Source: JAJFUE01 sp039683515
GTDB lineage: Bacteria; Sumerlaeota; Sumerlaeia; MVZB01
Assembly (NCBI GenBank): GCA_039683515.1
Contig: JBDKRG010000054.1
Coordinates: 1 to 64,000 of the forward strand
Direction: 5' to 3'
Length of the DNA: 64,000 nucleotides
Shown: positions 1-8,741 of the stretch, piece after piece
How positions within the stretch are numbered: the first letter of the stretch is position 1
How the letters are laid out: each line of letters starts with the position of its first letter
Notes under the pieces: model-generated
Database searches by the model: none
What the model was told of the DNA's origin: nothing
Seen by the model: the letters and a program-made list of their open reading frames with translations, nothing else
Translations under genes and position numbers: made by a program

Positions 1-118
1 TGACGATAATTTTCCGTTCGTGCTCGTGCTCGTGCTCGTAATCGTAATCGAACCAATCACCGACTCTTGAAACTGATAACCATTGGGATCGTGCTGATTG
101 CCGGAAAACTTTTGTCAA
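1..118. repeat. Dispersed repeat copy A with hexamer microsatellite
   Basis: This segment is nearly identical to 42477-42589. It contains (CGTGCT)3(CGTAAT)2 at 19-48, whereas the second copy has (CGTGCT)2(CGTAAT)2, so the copies differ mainly by one hexamer. The right end, read as its complement, resembles the left end (about 14 of 17 positions in the better-bounded second copy), which suggests terminal inverted repeats. The left boundary is cut by the window edge. No gene lies inside it. Whether it is mobile is an inference from two copies. Confidence 0.75.
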
Positions 119-431
119 CCGCTCTAAATTTGTAATTCTTATCATTTTGTTCCGCGCAATGTTCGAGCCCGACATGGTGAGCATTGGCGTATTGGCATTC
201 GGGTGACGCCACGGCGAGCGTGTAAAGATTACAGCGGCAGCAGGGTTGAATATTGATATCGCCAAATATCATGTAATATTTACATTATTGGGATAGTAAT
301 TCATATTTCTGTGAAAATAAATGTTGAATGATAATGAATTAATATGTCACTTATTTATAACACCTATCGAGAGGAGCCAGATTGCAGACGCCAGTTAACT
401 TGAAAATCCAAGCAGAAATCGAGGTGGCTTG
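119..431. other. AT-rich leader of the response regulator gene
   Basis: This stretch is gene-free and much richer in A and T than its surroundings, especially 265-370. It lies directly upstream of the response-regulator gene and probably holds its promoter, although no clear -35/-10 pair stands out. The sequence GAGGTGG at 421-427 is a plausible ribosome binding site. A short minus-strand frame at 57-272 shows no recognisable protein features and is not called. Confidence 0.4.
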
Positions 432-1088
432 ATGAAGATCAATGTTCTGCTGGCTGACGATCACCAAATACTTCGTGAAGGAATTCGTAATCTCCTGGAA
501 AAAGATCCGAACCTTATTATTAAGGGCGAGGCAAATAACGGGCGAATGGCGGTCGAGGCCGCGCTTGAATTAAAACCCGACGTGGTCATCATGGACATCA
601 GCATGCCCGAGATGAACGGCATCGAGGCCACGGCCCGGATTCACAGCCTCAACGACAAGATTAAAATCCTGGCTTTATCGATGCACGTCGAACGGCAGTT
701 CGTGTCCGAAATGATCAACTCGGGCGCCTCCGGTTATGTTCCCAAGGATTGCGCCCCCGAGGAGTTGATTTGCGCCATCCACACGGTCATGAGCGGTCAG
801 TTTTACATGGGACCTGGAATTGCCAGCGTCCTGGTGGAGGATTACAGGGAGCGTTTGGCGCGACCGGGCGGCGGCCGGGCGGACAAGCTGACGGCTCGAG
901 AGCGTGAATCGCTGCAGCTGATCGCCGAGGGCAAATCCACCAAGGAAATTGCATCGGCGCTCAATGTGAGCGAGAAGACCATCGAAACCTATCGATTGCA
1001 GATCATGAAGAAATTGAATATGCACAGCGTCGCCCAACTGACCAAGTATGCGATCCGCGAGGGGATGACGACGCTCGAGTTCTGCTGA
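432..1088 (+). CDS. NarL/FixJ-family response regulator
   Basis: This 218-residue two-domain response regulator has an N-terminal receiver domain and a C-terminal LuxR-type DNA-binding domain. The acidic pair Asp9-Asp10 and the phospho-acceptor Asp55, in the segment ending DISMPEMNG, are present, as is a conserved Lys near residue 106. The LuxR helix-turn-helix covers about residues 150-200 (LTARERE, followed by KEIA and SVSEKT-like helices). It should act in the cytoplasm as a phosphorylation-controlled transcription factor. The start is taken as ATG 432, because GAGGTGG sits 4 bases upstream; an in-frame TTG at 429 is the alternative. No partner kinase is adjacent. A strong terminator follows at 1115-1140. 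Confidence 0.92.
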   Translation: MKINVLLADDHQILREGIRNLLEKDPNLIIKGEANNGRMAVEAALELKPDVVIMDISMPEMNGIEATARIHSLNDKIKILALSMHVERQFVSEMINSGASGYVPKDCAPEELICAIHTVMSGQFYMGPGIASVLVEDYRERLARPGGGRADKLTARERESLQLIAEGKSTKEIASALNVSEKTIETYRLQIMKKLNMHSVAQLTKYAIREGMTTLEFC

Positions 1089-1114
1089 TCCGGCTGAAAG
1101 CTTCATGCGATGTG

Positions 1115-1140
1115 GGACCCTCCCGGCGGAGGGTCCTTTT
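1115..1140 (+). terminator. Rho-independent terminator after the response regulator
   Basis: A perfect 9-bp stem, GGACCCTCC at 1115-1123 paired with 1128-1136, closes a 4-base loop and is followed directly by TTTT. It ends the monocistronic response-regulator transcript. Confidence 0.9.
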
Positions 1141-1661
1141 CTTGTCAATGCACTCAGGAAAACACTGATGGCGCGCTCCGTATAAACCTGGTCCGGCCTG
1201 CGGAAAATACGGGTCAGGCCGGCGTGCGGCTTGCCGCATGCCGGGCATTTTAGAGGGGTCAATCGGGTGTTTCTCCCAATGCACACGCGACGCGAACATG
1301 CCGTTGAGTGTGTTGCGAGCGAGATGAAGATCTGAACGCCTGGAACCAGGGGAGTGGAAAAGGATGGACACGAAATCTCCCCCATGGCCGAAAGGTCCTC
1401 GCCAGATTGGGGCGCTTGGTTGATCCACTCCGCGTGATGTGGACGGACAGGAAGTCGCCCAATGCCAGGAGGCATGCCCCGATCTGGCCGAGGGCCCGCG
1501 GCGATGACGCGGGCCCTCGTGCGGGGTTGTCCCGCCCCGGGCGTAATCGTCGATGCGGCCGGGTTTGCGACGGCCTTCGACCATGCCGCCCGCTGAAATG
1601 GTCGCCATGCCGGTCGGCCGTGGCGCAGTCGAACCGGCCACGGAAAATGGAGGGCACGATC
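1141..1661. other. Gene-free stretch with strong hairpins
   Basis: No supported protein lies in these roughly 520 bases. Two stable hairpins are visible. One has a stem of about 11 pairs at 1219-1244 with one G-T pair, followed by ATTTT. The other is a perfect 12-bp stem, CGAGGGCCCGCG at 1489-1500, pairing with 1508-1519. The region is transcribed toward the HDOD gene if that gene has a long leader. It could hold a structured leader RNA or a small RNA; I recognise no known riboswitch consensus. Confidence 0.35.
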
Positions 1662-2603
1662 ATGGCCGTCAGCGAATCCTCGGAATACAAGCCATTGGTG
1701 CCGCCGGGCATCAGGCTGCTTGAACGGGATCTGCCGGATTTTCCGGAAATTGCGATTCGAACCTTGCGACTGCTGCAGGATCCCGGCGTGGACAACAAGA
1801 ATTTTGCGCGGCAGTTGGAGAGCGATACGTATCTGCACCTCGCCGAGCGGATTCTGAGGGTTGCGAATTCGGCGTTTTACTCGCCGCGAATGCCCATCCG
1901 GAACGTTTCGGACGCGATCTCGCGTCTTGGCCGAAAACCGGTCTACGACCTGATCGTGGTGGCGGCGGTCGGCGAATTGTACGACAGCAACGATCCCTAC
2001 ATTCAGGAGTTGTGGAATCATGCGATCGCGACCGGAACCGCGAGCCTGCTCCTCGCGAGACGGTACGACCGGGACCTGGCCAACGAGGCATTCATGGCCG
2101 GAATTCTCCACGATATCGGCAAACTGGTCGTCTATAAGAAATATCCGTTTCTATACTGGCGTTACTGGTGCGAACTCGGGGCCGGGTGCTGCCGGCTGGA
2201 CAAAATTGAGCAGGCCGAGTTCCCGGACCTCGCCCACACCCAGATCGGCATGCGGGTTTGTCAGAAGTGGAACCTGTCCGATGCGATCGTGGACTCGGCG
2301 AACCTCCACCACAAGCTGCACTGGCACGCGTCGGTCAACCGGGTCGCGCATTTCCTGCCCTGCGTCGTCAGTCTGGCCAGCGTGATCGTGAACAACATGG
2401 GCATCAATGCCCCGGTCTGTTCCTGGGAAAAAACCGAGACGCTTGCATGCGCGCGTTTCCTCGGTTTCGAACTCGGGCACGTCGGGCCGATTCAGGACCG
2501 GCTCGAGGAATTATTCAGCATTCATCAGCTCGACATTGTAAGGGCGCCTGTTGATGCGAACGCGCACGTTGCCGTGGCTCTCTCTCCCCCCAAACCCATG
2601 TGA
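1662..2603 (+). CDS. HDOD-domain signalling protein
   Basis: This 313-residue cytoplasmic protein consists of an HDOD domain, a catalytically altered relative of HD phosphohydrolases found in bacterial signalling. The diagnostic segments ILRVANSAFYS (about residues 63-73) and GILHDIGKL (about 146-154) are present. HDOD proteins commonly work with histidine kinases and second-messenger systems in motility and stress control. ATG 1662 is preferred because GGAGGG lies 7 bases upstream; an ATG at 1647 is in frame but lacks this spacing. The next gene, with a PilZ domain, starts 16 bases after the stop, so the two are probably co-transcribed. Confidence 0.85.
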   Translation: MAVSESSEYKPLVPPGIRLLERDLPDFPEIAIRTLRLLQDPGVDNKNFARQLESDTYLHLAERILRVANSAFYSPRMPIRNVSDAISRLGRKPVYDLIVVAAVGELYDSNDPYIQELWNHAIATGTASLLLARRYDRDLANEAFMAGILHDIGKLVVYKKYPFLYWRYWCELGAGCCRLDKIEQAEFPDLAHTQIGMRVCQKWNLSDAIVDSANLHHKLHWHASVNRVAHFLPCVVSLASVIVNNMGINAPVCSWEKTETLACARFLGFELGHVGPIQDRLEELFSIHQLDIVRAPVDANAHVAVALSPPKPM

Positions 2604-2619
2604 ACAAGGAGTAACAAGC

Positions 2620-3072
2620 ATGAACGACGACACAGCCATCCGGGTCGCGTCGGAATCCGTTCGGCGTGTCAGCCGCCGATTTCAGGCCGCGATCAAGGCC
2701 AGGCTCCGTATCCTGTTTCCTGAAGAGACGTTTACCCCGATCGAATACGAATGCGTCACACAGGACGTTTCGGAAAGCGGCATGAGAATCGTCGTGGATC
2801 GGCTGCCGACGGCTCTGTATTTCAAATTGATGGCCTCCATCAGGTATGCCCGGATCTCGCTGCTGGATCCGTGCGGCGGCGGCGACGTCAAGCTCACCGG
2901 CAAGATCGTCTGGATCGATTATCGGTCCGGCTTGGCGGATCAGCCCGACGGCTCCTGCCAAATGGGGATCTCGTTTGAAGGCCGGGATGCCCATGAGCTT
3001 GCGGAGATGGTCCGGCTGTTGGGGAACGACGACCTTCGGGGCCTGGCAAAGGAGGCAATTCTTGGAACATAA
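2620..3072 (+). CDS. PilZ-domain protein (probable c-di-GMP binding)
   Basis: This is a 150-residue protein formed almost entirely by a PilZ domain. The two ligand-binding signatures are visible: an RxxxR stretch at Arg16-Arg20 and a D-x-S-x-x-G motif at Asp49-Ser51-Gly54 (DVSESGMRI). PilZ proteins bind cyclic di-GMP and relay it to pili, flagella or polysaccharide machinery. AAGGAG at 2606-2611 is well placed before ATG 2620. It sits between the HDOD gene and a FlaG-like gene that begins inside its 3' end, suggesting a small motility-control operon. Confidence 0.85.
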   Translation: MNDDTAIRVASESVRRVSRRFQAAIKARLRILFPEETFTPIEYECVTQDVSESGMRIVVDRLPTALYFKLMASIRYARISLLDPCGGGDVKLTGKIVWIDYRSGLADQPDGSCQMGISFEGRDAHELAEMVRLLGNDDLRGLAKEAILGT

Positions 3073-3352
3073 ACCGGTCCATGCCGACGGCTTGTTCCCC
3101 GAGGCGCTGGAAACCGCGGGCCGGAATTTCCCCGATGACGAGGAGCGGAGGATCACGAACGCCATCCGTGATTTAAACGACCGCCTCGCGCGAACGCACT
3201 CCTCGCTGGCGATCGAAATGACCACGAACACGGGGCAGATCATGATCTCGCTTCTGGATGTCGAGACCCGCGAGATCATTAAAATCTGTTCGTTTAGGTC
3301 CGTGATCAAGCTCCTGGACCTGCTGGTCAAGGTCTGCGAGCACTTGGACTGA
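3062..3352 (+). CDS. FlaG-like protein with TTG start
   Basis: This 96-residue protein begins at TTG 3062, inside the last codons of the PilZ gene, with a near-ideal ribosome binding site AAAGGAGG at 3048-3055. The segment RDLNDRLARTHSSLAIEM, followed by a T-G-Q-I-M-I-S-L-L-D-x-E-T-R-E-I-I core, matches the FlaG family (residues about 40-75). FlaG affects flagellar filament length, but its biochemical role is unclear. The usual RQIPPEE-like ending is altered here to KICSFRS. The overlap implies translational coupling to the PilZ protein. Without the TTG start the gene is easily missed. Family assignment is by motif only. Confidence 0.65.
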   Translation: MEHKPVHADGLFPEALETAGRNFPDDEERRITNAIRDLNDRLARTHSSLAIEMTTNTGQIMISLLDVETREIIKICSFRSVIKLLDLLVKVCEHLD

Positions 3353-3485
3353 GAGTCGGCTGCGCGTTCGCTCACCCCCGGTCGACACGCGGCCCTGTTG
3401 ATTCGACCCATTAATGGCTTGATGTTTCCCGTCGCCGGCGATACTGTTTTGTTTATGGACAGTTCACTGGTGAAGGAGTTCGGCC

Positions 3486-6400
3486 ATGGTCGACTTCGAA
3501 TCGATCGAGCAGAGGCTCAGGCGTCTCGAGAGCCAGGTGCGCAACCTGAACGAGCGGCTCCAGCGGCTCGAGCCGGCCGCGCCGGCCGAACCCGCGCCGG
3601 CCGAGGATCTTTCGCTGCGCTCGCAGCTCCAGACCATCCTTGACGAGCCCGCCGCCCTCCCCGGGAAACCGGCGACCCCCGCCCCCGCGCCGCAACCCCC
3701 GCCCGTCCCTCCCCAGCCGATCGTCCTGCCCGCCCTCCCGAGCGAGCCCGCCGTCAAGCCGGCGATCTCGGCCGAGCTGCGCAAATTCCAGGATGAGCGC
3801 CGGCGCCAGGAAGAGCGCGAGGCCCAGCCAGCCCAAGCGGCCCCGAAGCCGGCCGCGCCCAAGCCGATCGAGCCGGCGATGCTCCAGCCGGAGCCCGCCC
3901 CGCCGATCCCGCCGCGGATCGAGCGCGAGCCGGCCCAGCCCCCGCTCGCCGCGCGGCTGCGCGAGCTGGGGCTGCTCCCCCCCGAGCGCACCGGCACGCT
4001 TGAGGCCCAGATCGGCATGTGGTGGATGACGCGCCTCGGCATGCTGCTCCTCGTGATCGGCCTTGTGTGGTTCGCGGTCTTCGTCTCGCGCAACACGCCG
4101 CCGGCCGTGCGGCTCGGCGAGTTCATGTTCGCGTCGTTGGCGATCACGGTGGCCGGCTGGAAGCTCGAGCGCAAGATGCCCAAATTCGGCGAGGTGATTT
4201 TCGCCGGCGGCCTGGCCCTCCTGTATTTCTCCGCCTACGGCTCCTACGCGATCCCGCCGATCAAGGTGATCGACGACCCGGTGACCGGGTTCGTCTTCCA
4301 GCTGGCGGCGGTCGGCCTGATCGGCGTGCTGGCGGTCGTGCGGCGGGCCGAGCCGATCGCGATGCTGGCCGAGGTGTTCGGGTTCGTTGCCTGTTTTTTC
4401 TCGGTGAGGGCGGGGCTGGACCTGGCGGCGCTGCTGACGGCGCTGGTCCTGGCCGCCGGCGCGATCTACTTCCTCCTGAGCCGCGGCTGGTTCCAGCCGC
4501 TGATGGTCGCGATCGTCGGCGTGTGGGGGATCTACCAGGCGACGTTCGTCCTGCACTGGCTCGGCGGGGGGGCGGCGGGCTACCGCGACGCGATGGGTTA
4601 CCTCGCGTTCGTGATGACCGCGATGATCGTGACCGACTGGGTGTCGGTGCGGCTCGGCCGGGTCCCGCCGCAGCGGCCGAGGCTGATCATGCAGACGATC
4701 GGCAGCGCGGGCGGCGTCGCCCTGGCGCTGATGGTCACGTTCATGCTCTACCGCGCGCGGCTCGAGACGACCTACTTCGCGTTCGGCGGGCTGCTCCTGG
4801 CCGCGGCGGTCGTTTATTACCTGACCGACTCGGGCTTCTACCTGATGCACAGCTTCTTCATCAAGTCGATGGCGCTCGTGACGCTCGGCGTGATGACGCA
4901 TTACGAGGGGAACGCGCGCTGGGTGGCGCTGGCCGTGCAGAGCATCGTCCTGCTCGGCAGCGCGTGGCGCACCCGGCTCAAGGTGACCGAGGGCGCGATG
5001 GTCATCGTCTGGGCGCTGTCGATGCTGTTCATGATCCGTGCGATTGTGCCGCTGCGGACGAGCGGGGCCGACGCCGTGCCGCTCCTCTTTCAGCCGGTCG
5101 GCAAAATGGCGCTCGGCTGGCTGGTGGCGTCGGGGCTGGGCCTGGGGTTTTACGGGCGGCTCTTCCGGCGCAACTCGCTCTGCACCGTGCTGGCGCTGGC
5201 GCTCGGGCTGGGGGCGATCCTGATCGGCTTCAAGCTCGTCGGCCCGCAATGGGTGCCGCTGTCGCTGGCCGCGGTGGCGCTGGGGCTCGTCCTCATCGCC
5301 GCCGCGCCGCGCCACTGGCTGCCGCTCGTCGCCGGGCTGCTGCCGCTGGCCGCCTCGCACACGATGCTGTGGTCGTATGAGATGCCCAAGGCGGGCGGGA
5401 TCGGCGTCGCGTGGTGCAACGAGGCCGCGGTGGTGGGGCTGACGTTCCTCGTCTCGATGGGCCTGGCGTTCGCCGCGCGCCGCAGCGAGCGGCTGCGCAA
5501 CCGCGGCGACGTGCGCCAGGCGCTGGTCGTCGCGCACGGCCTGTGGATGCTCGCGCTGTTCGCGATCCCGCTGACCACCTTCGCGCTCGAGTCGTGGCTG
5601 GTGATGGGCGTGGGGCTGGCGTGGGTCGCCTCCGGGCTGGCGCTGATCCCGCTGGTCGGGATGCCGATGTCGGCGGCGGTCGTCCCGCTGGTCTATACGC
5701 TCGTCCTGTTCATCGCCGCGCGCCTGGGCAATCACGGCTTGCTCCAGCCGTCCCACCACGATTACCTCCTTTACGTCGCGTTTGCCGGGGCTCTGGCGCA
5801 CGTGCTCTCGACGTGGCGGCTGCACGGCCCGTTCCGGCGCCGGTTCGACGCGCGCGCGCCGATCCGCGGCCTGCAGGCGGCGCACATGGCGGCGGCGGTC
5901 CTGATTGGCCAAGTCGCCATGAATCACATCTTCTCCGGCCCCGACCTGATGTTCGTGTACGGCTTGGCGGCGATCGCGGTGGGGGCGGTGGCGTGGTTCA
6001 CCGATCAGCCGTATGCCACGCCGGGCGCGGCCTATTACCTGGCCTGCGCGCATTTCATGGGCTACACGCACATGCGGTCGGCGCTGTGGCCGGGTGTGGT
6101 GGTGAGCCTGATCACGCTGCTGGCCGCGCCCGCGTTGCGCCGCCTCCCCGAGCGCCTCTCGCGCGAGCGGCTCAAGACGATCCAGTGGGTCGCCGCCGCG
6201 GCGGCGCTGGCGCTGATCGACATGCTCCTGCTGGCGCAGCACGGGGCCGGCCTCGGCCCGTATGTCACGATCCTGTGGGGCGTGGCGGCGCTGGTTCTGG
6301 TGGCGGTCGGGTTCCTGGACAGGGCCAAGCCGCTGCGGCTCGTCGGCCTGGGCGGCCTGGCGCTGTGCATCCTGCGCGTCTTCGCGGTCGACATCCAGTC

Positions 6401-6518
6401 GATGTTCTACCGCATCGCCGCGTTCATGGTGCTGGGCGTGGTGCTGCTGGCCGTCGGGTTCGTCTACAACAAGTTCCGCGACGTGATCGAACGGATCGAC
6501 CAGGAATCAGCCAAATAG
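3486..6518 (+). CDS. Giant multi-pass membrane protein, DUF2339-like
   Basis: This 1010-residue inner-membrane protein has three parts. A short heptad-like coiled coil (about residues 1-30) is followed by a Pro/Ala/Glu-rich linker (about 35-160). The remainder is a succession of more than twenty hydrophobic segments beginning near LGMLLLVIGLVWFAVF at about residue 180. This coiled coil, Pro-rich linker and long membrane array is the layout of DUF2339 proteins, whose function is unknown. GAAGGAG precedes ATG 3486. It stands alone and converges with the rel gene, with 12 bases between the stops. GC content and codon use match the neighbours. Confidence 0.75.
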   Translation: MVDFESIEQRLRRLESQVRNLNERLQRLEPAAPAEPAPAEDLSLRSQLQTILDEPAALPGKPATPAPAPQPPPVPPQPIVLPALPSEPAVKPAISAELRKFQDERRRQEEREAQPAQAAPKPAAPKPIEPAMLQPEPAPPIPPRIEREPAQPPLAARLRELGLLPPERTGTLEAQIGMWWMTRLGMLLLVIGLVWFAVFVSRNTPPAVRLGEFMFASLAITVAGWKLERKMPKFGEVIFAGGLALLYFSAYGSYAIPPIKVIDDPVTGFVFQLAAVGLIGVLAVVRRAEPIAMLAEVFGFVACFFSVRAGLDLAALLTALVLAAGAIYFLLSRGWFQPLMVAIVGVWGIYQATFVLHWLGGGAAGYRDAMGYLAFVMTAMIVTDWVSVRLGRVPPQRPRLIMQTIGSAGGVALALMVTFMLYRARLETTYFAFGGLLLAAAVVYYLTDSGFYLMHSFFIKSMALVTLGVMTHYEGNARWVALAVQSIVLLGSAWRTRLKVTEGAMVIVWALSMLFMIRAIVPLRTSGADAVPLLFQPVGKMALGWLVASGLGLGFYGRLFRRNSLCTVLALALGLGAILIGFKLVGPQWVPLSLAAVALGLVLIAAAPRHWLPLVAGLLPLAASHTMLWSYEMPKAGGIGVAWCNEAAVVGLTFLVSMGLAFAARRSERLRNRGDVRQALVVAHGLWMLALFAIPLTTFALESWLVMGVGLAWVASGLALIPLVGMPMSAAVVPLVYTLVLFIAARLGNHGLLQPSHHDYLLYVAFAGALAHVLSTWRLHGPFRRRFDARAPIRGLQAAHMAAAVLIGQVAMNHIFSGPDLMFVYGLAAIAVGAVAWFTDQPYATPGAAYYLACAHFMGYTHMRSALWPGVVVSLITLLAAPALRRLPERLSRERLKTIQWVAAAAALALIDMLLLAQHGAGLGPYVTILWGVAALVLVAVGFLDRAKPLRLVGLGGLALCILRVFAVDIQSMFYRIAAFMVLGVVLLAVGFVYNKFRDVIERIDQESAK

Positions 6519-6530
6519 CTCCATGGTGGT

Positions 6531-8741
6531 TTATGGCTTTTCGTGAACGGTGCGGGTCAGCGAGATGACGCCGGGGATCGTCTGGAGGCGGTTGAGGACG
6601 GAGTTCAGCTCCTCGGCGTCCTTGATGAGGATGATGAATTTCAGGATCGCGCGGCTCTCGCGCAGGTTCGAGCTCGTGTGCGCGCCGACGATGTTGACCG
6701 CCAGCTGCGTGATCGCCGCCGACACGTCGGAGAGCAGCCCCTTGCGGTCCTGGCAGACGATCCGCAGCGTGACTTTTTGCATGAGGTTGCTGGCGTCGCC
6801 CCACTCCACCGGCACGACGCGGTTCTTGAAGTCGGCCGAGCGCTCGCGGATCCGCTCGAGCGACTGGCAGTTGGCCTTGTGGATCGAGATGCCGCGCCCC
6901 TGCGTGATAAATCCGATAATGTCGTCGCCGGGCAGCGGCGAGCAGCAGCGCGCCATGCGCGTCACGGCCCCGTCCATGCCGTCGACCAGGACGATCGCCC
7001 CGGCGCGGCCGCGGCGGATCGCGCGCGGGATGCGCTTCTGCTCGGGCGGATGCAGGACCTGCTCCAGCCGCCCCAGCAGGCTCCCCCCGCGCAGCGTCCC
7101 GCAGCCGAGCTCGACGAGCAGGTCTTCCCACGTCGGGACGTTGAAGCTGCGCAGCGTCGGCTTCAAAATCTCCTCGACCTGATCCTCGCCGACGCTCGAG
7201 CCGAAGCGCGCGCGCACGCCCTCCATCAGCAGGTGCCGCCCGCGCTCGAGGAACTCCTCGCGCTGGCTTTCCTTGAGCCAGTGGCGGATCTTGTTGCGCG
7301 CGCGGCCGGTCTGCGCGAACTGGAGCCAGTCGGGCGTCGGGTGCGCGGTCTTGCTCGTGATGATCTCGACGATGTCGCCGGTCTTGAGCTCGGTGCGGAT
7401 CGACGTCATGCGGTTGTTGATCCGCACGCCGGCGCACTGCAGGCCCAGGTGCGAGTGGATGCGGAACGCCAGGTCGAGCGCGGTGGCCCCGCGCGGGATC
7501 TCGATGATGTCCCCCTTGGGCGTGTAGACGAAGACCGAGGTCTCGAAGACGTCGGTCTTGAGGTCTGTCATGAACTCGGACGGGTCGCGCACCTCCTGCA
7601 GCCAGTCGACGAGCTGGCGCAGCCACAGCAGGCGCTTCTCGTCGTTCTGCCAGGATTTGGCCGGCCCCGCCGGGACCCCCTCCTCCTTGTATTTCCAGTG
7701 GGCGGCGATCCCTTCCTCGGCGACCTGGTGCATCGCCCGCGTGCGGATCTGGATCTCGACGACCTCGTTCTCCACGCCGATGACGCTCGTGTGGATCGAC
7801 TGGTAGCCGTTTTCCTTGGGCGTGGCGATGTAGTCCTTGAACCGGCCCGAGATCGGCTTCCACAGCGAATGGACGACCCCCAGGATGTCGTAGCACTCGG
7901 CGATCGAGTCCGTGATCACGCGGATCGCGATGATGTCGTGGACCTCGTCGAACGTGAGCCCCTGGCGCTGCATCTTGCGGAACAGGCTATACAGATTCTT
8001 CCTTCTCCCGTGGATCACCGCCGGGATGTTGCGCGCCTTGAGCTCCTGGCCGAGCAGCTCGCGCGTCGTGTCGACGATCACCTGGTCGCGCTTGCTGCGC
8101 ACCTCCATCTTTTTCTTGAGGTTCGCGTAGGCGGCCGGGTGCAGGTGGCGCATCGCGAGGTCCTCGAGCTGCGTCCGCATGCGGATCATCCCGAGGCGGT
8201 TGGCCAGCGGCGCGTAGATGTCCATCGTCGCCTTGGCGATCGCCCGCCGGCGCGACAGCGGCAGGTGCTCGAGCGTCTGCATGTTGTGCAGCCGGTCGCA
8301 GAGCTTGATCAGCACGACGCGCACGTCGCGCGCCATGGCCAGGATCATTTTGCGCAGATTGACGACTTGGTGCTCTTCGGTCGAGACGGTGAGGGTTGAG
8401 ATCTTCGTCACGCCGTCGACGAGGTTGGCGACCTCCTCGCCGAACTGCCCCTTGAGCGACTCGTACGTCTCGCCGCAGTCCTCGATCGTGTCGTGAAGCA
8501 GCCCCGCGGCCACGGTCACCGGCTCGTTGACGAGGCCCGCCAGCAGCCACGCCACGCGCGCCGGGTGCGTGAAGAACGGCTCGCCCGACTTGCGCTGCTG
8601 TTTCTCGTGGTCGTCGCGGGCCCGGTCGTAGGCGCGGCGGATCAGGGCAATGGCGTCGTTCTTCGGCCGCGGGTCCATCCGGTTGAGGATGTCCTCGACC
8701 GTCGGCAGTTCATGAGGCTCGGGCAGGATCAGACGGTCCAC
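6531..8741 (-). CDS. rel: Bifunctional (p)ppGpp synthetase/hydrolase (Rel/SpoT)
   Basis: This 736-residue stringent-response enzyme makes and degrades the alarmone (p)ppGpp. Domains in order are an N-terminal HD hydrolase with conserved His59 and the HDTIED motif at 83-88, a nucleotidyltransferase synthetase (segment RFKDYIATPKENGYQSIHT), a TGS domain beginning VFVYTPKGDI, a helical linker and a C-terminal ACT domain. Intact hydrolase motifs suggest it is bifunctional. The start is taken as GTG 8741 because GAGGAG lies 5 bases upstream; this places the start inside the last codons of the upstream GH57 gene, a 13-base overlap. An in-frame ATG at 8774 is less well supported. It converges with the DUF2339-like gene. 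Confidence 0.93.
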   Translation of the reverse strand: MDRLILPEPHELPTVEDILNRMDPRPKNDAIALIRRAYDRARDDHEKQQRKSGEPFFTHPARVAWLLAGLVNEPVTVAAGLLHDTIEDCGETYESLKGQFGEEVANLVDGVTKISTLTVSTEEHQVVNLRKMILAMARDVRVVLIKLCDRLHNMQTLEHLPLSRRRAIAKATMDIYAPLANRLGMIRMRTQLEDLAMRHLHPAAYANLKKKMEVRSKRDQVIVDTTRELLGQELKARNIPAVIHGRRKNLYSLFRKMQRQGLTFDEVHDIIAIRVITDSIAECYDILGVVHSLWKPISGRFKDYIATPKENGYQSIHTSVIGVENEVVEIQIRTRAMHQVAEEGIAAHWKYKEEGVPAGPAKSWQNDEKRLLWLRQLVDWLQEVRDPSEFMTDLKTDVFETSVFVYTPKGDIIEIPRGATALDLAFRIHSHLGLQCAGVRINNRMTSIRTELKTGDIVEIITSKTAHPTPDWLQFAQTGRARNKIRHWLKESQREEFLERGRHLLMEGVRARFGSSVGEDQVEEILKPTLRSFNVPTWEDLLVELGCGTLRGGSLLGRLEQVLHPPEQKRIPRAIRRGRAGAIVLVDGMDGAVTRMARCCSPLPGDDIIGFITQGRGISIHKANCQSLERIRERSADFKNRVVPVEWGDASNLMQKVTLRIVCQDRKGLLSDVSAAITQLAVNIVGAHTSSNLRESRAILKFIILIKDAEELNSVLNRLQTIPGVISLTRTVHEKP

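Noticed and set aside
675..2111. 478-codon minus-strand frame opposite the response regulator and HDOD genes
   Set aside because: It overlaps two well-supported genes and has shadow-frame composition with no motifs.
3453..6242. 929-codon minus-strand open frame
   Set aside because: It is antisense to the DUF2339-like gene, extremely rich in Arg, His and Gln without domains, and arises from high GC content.
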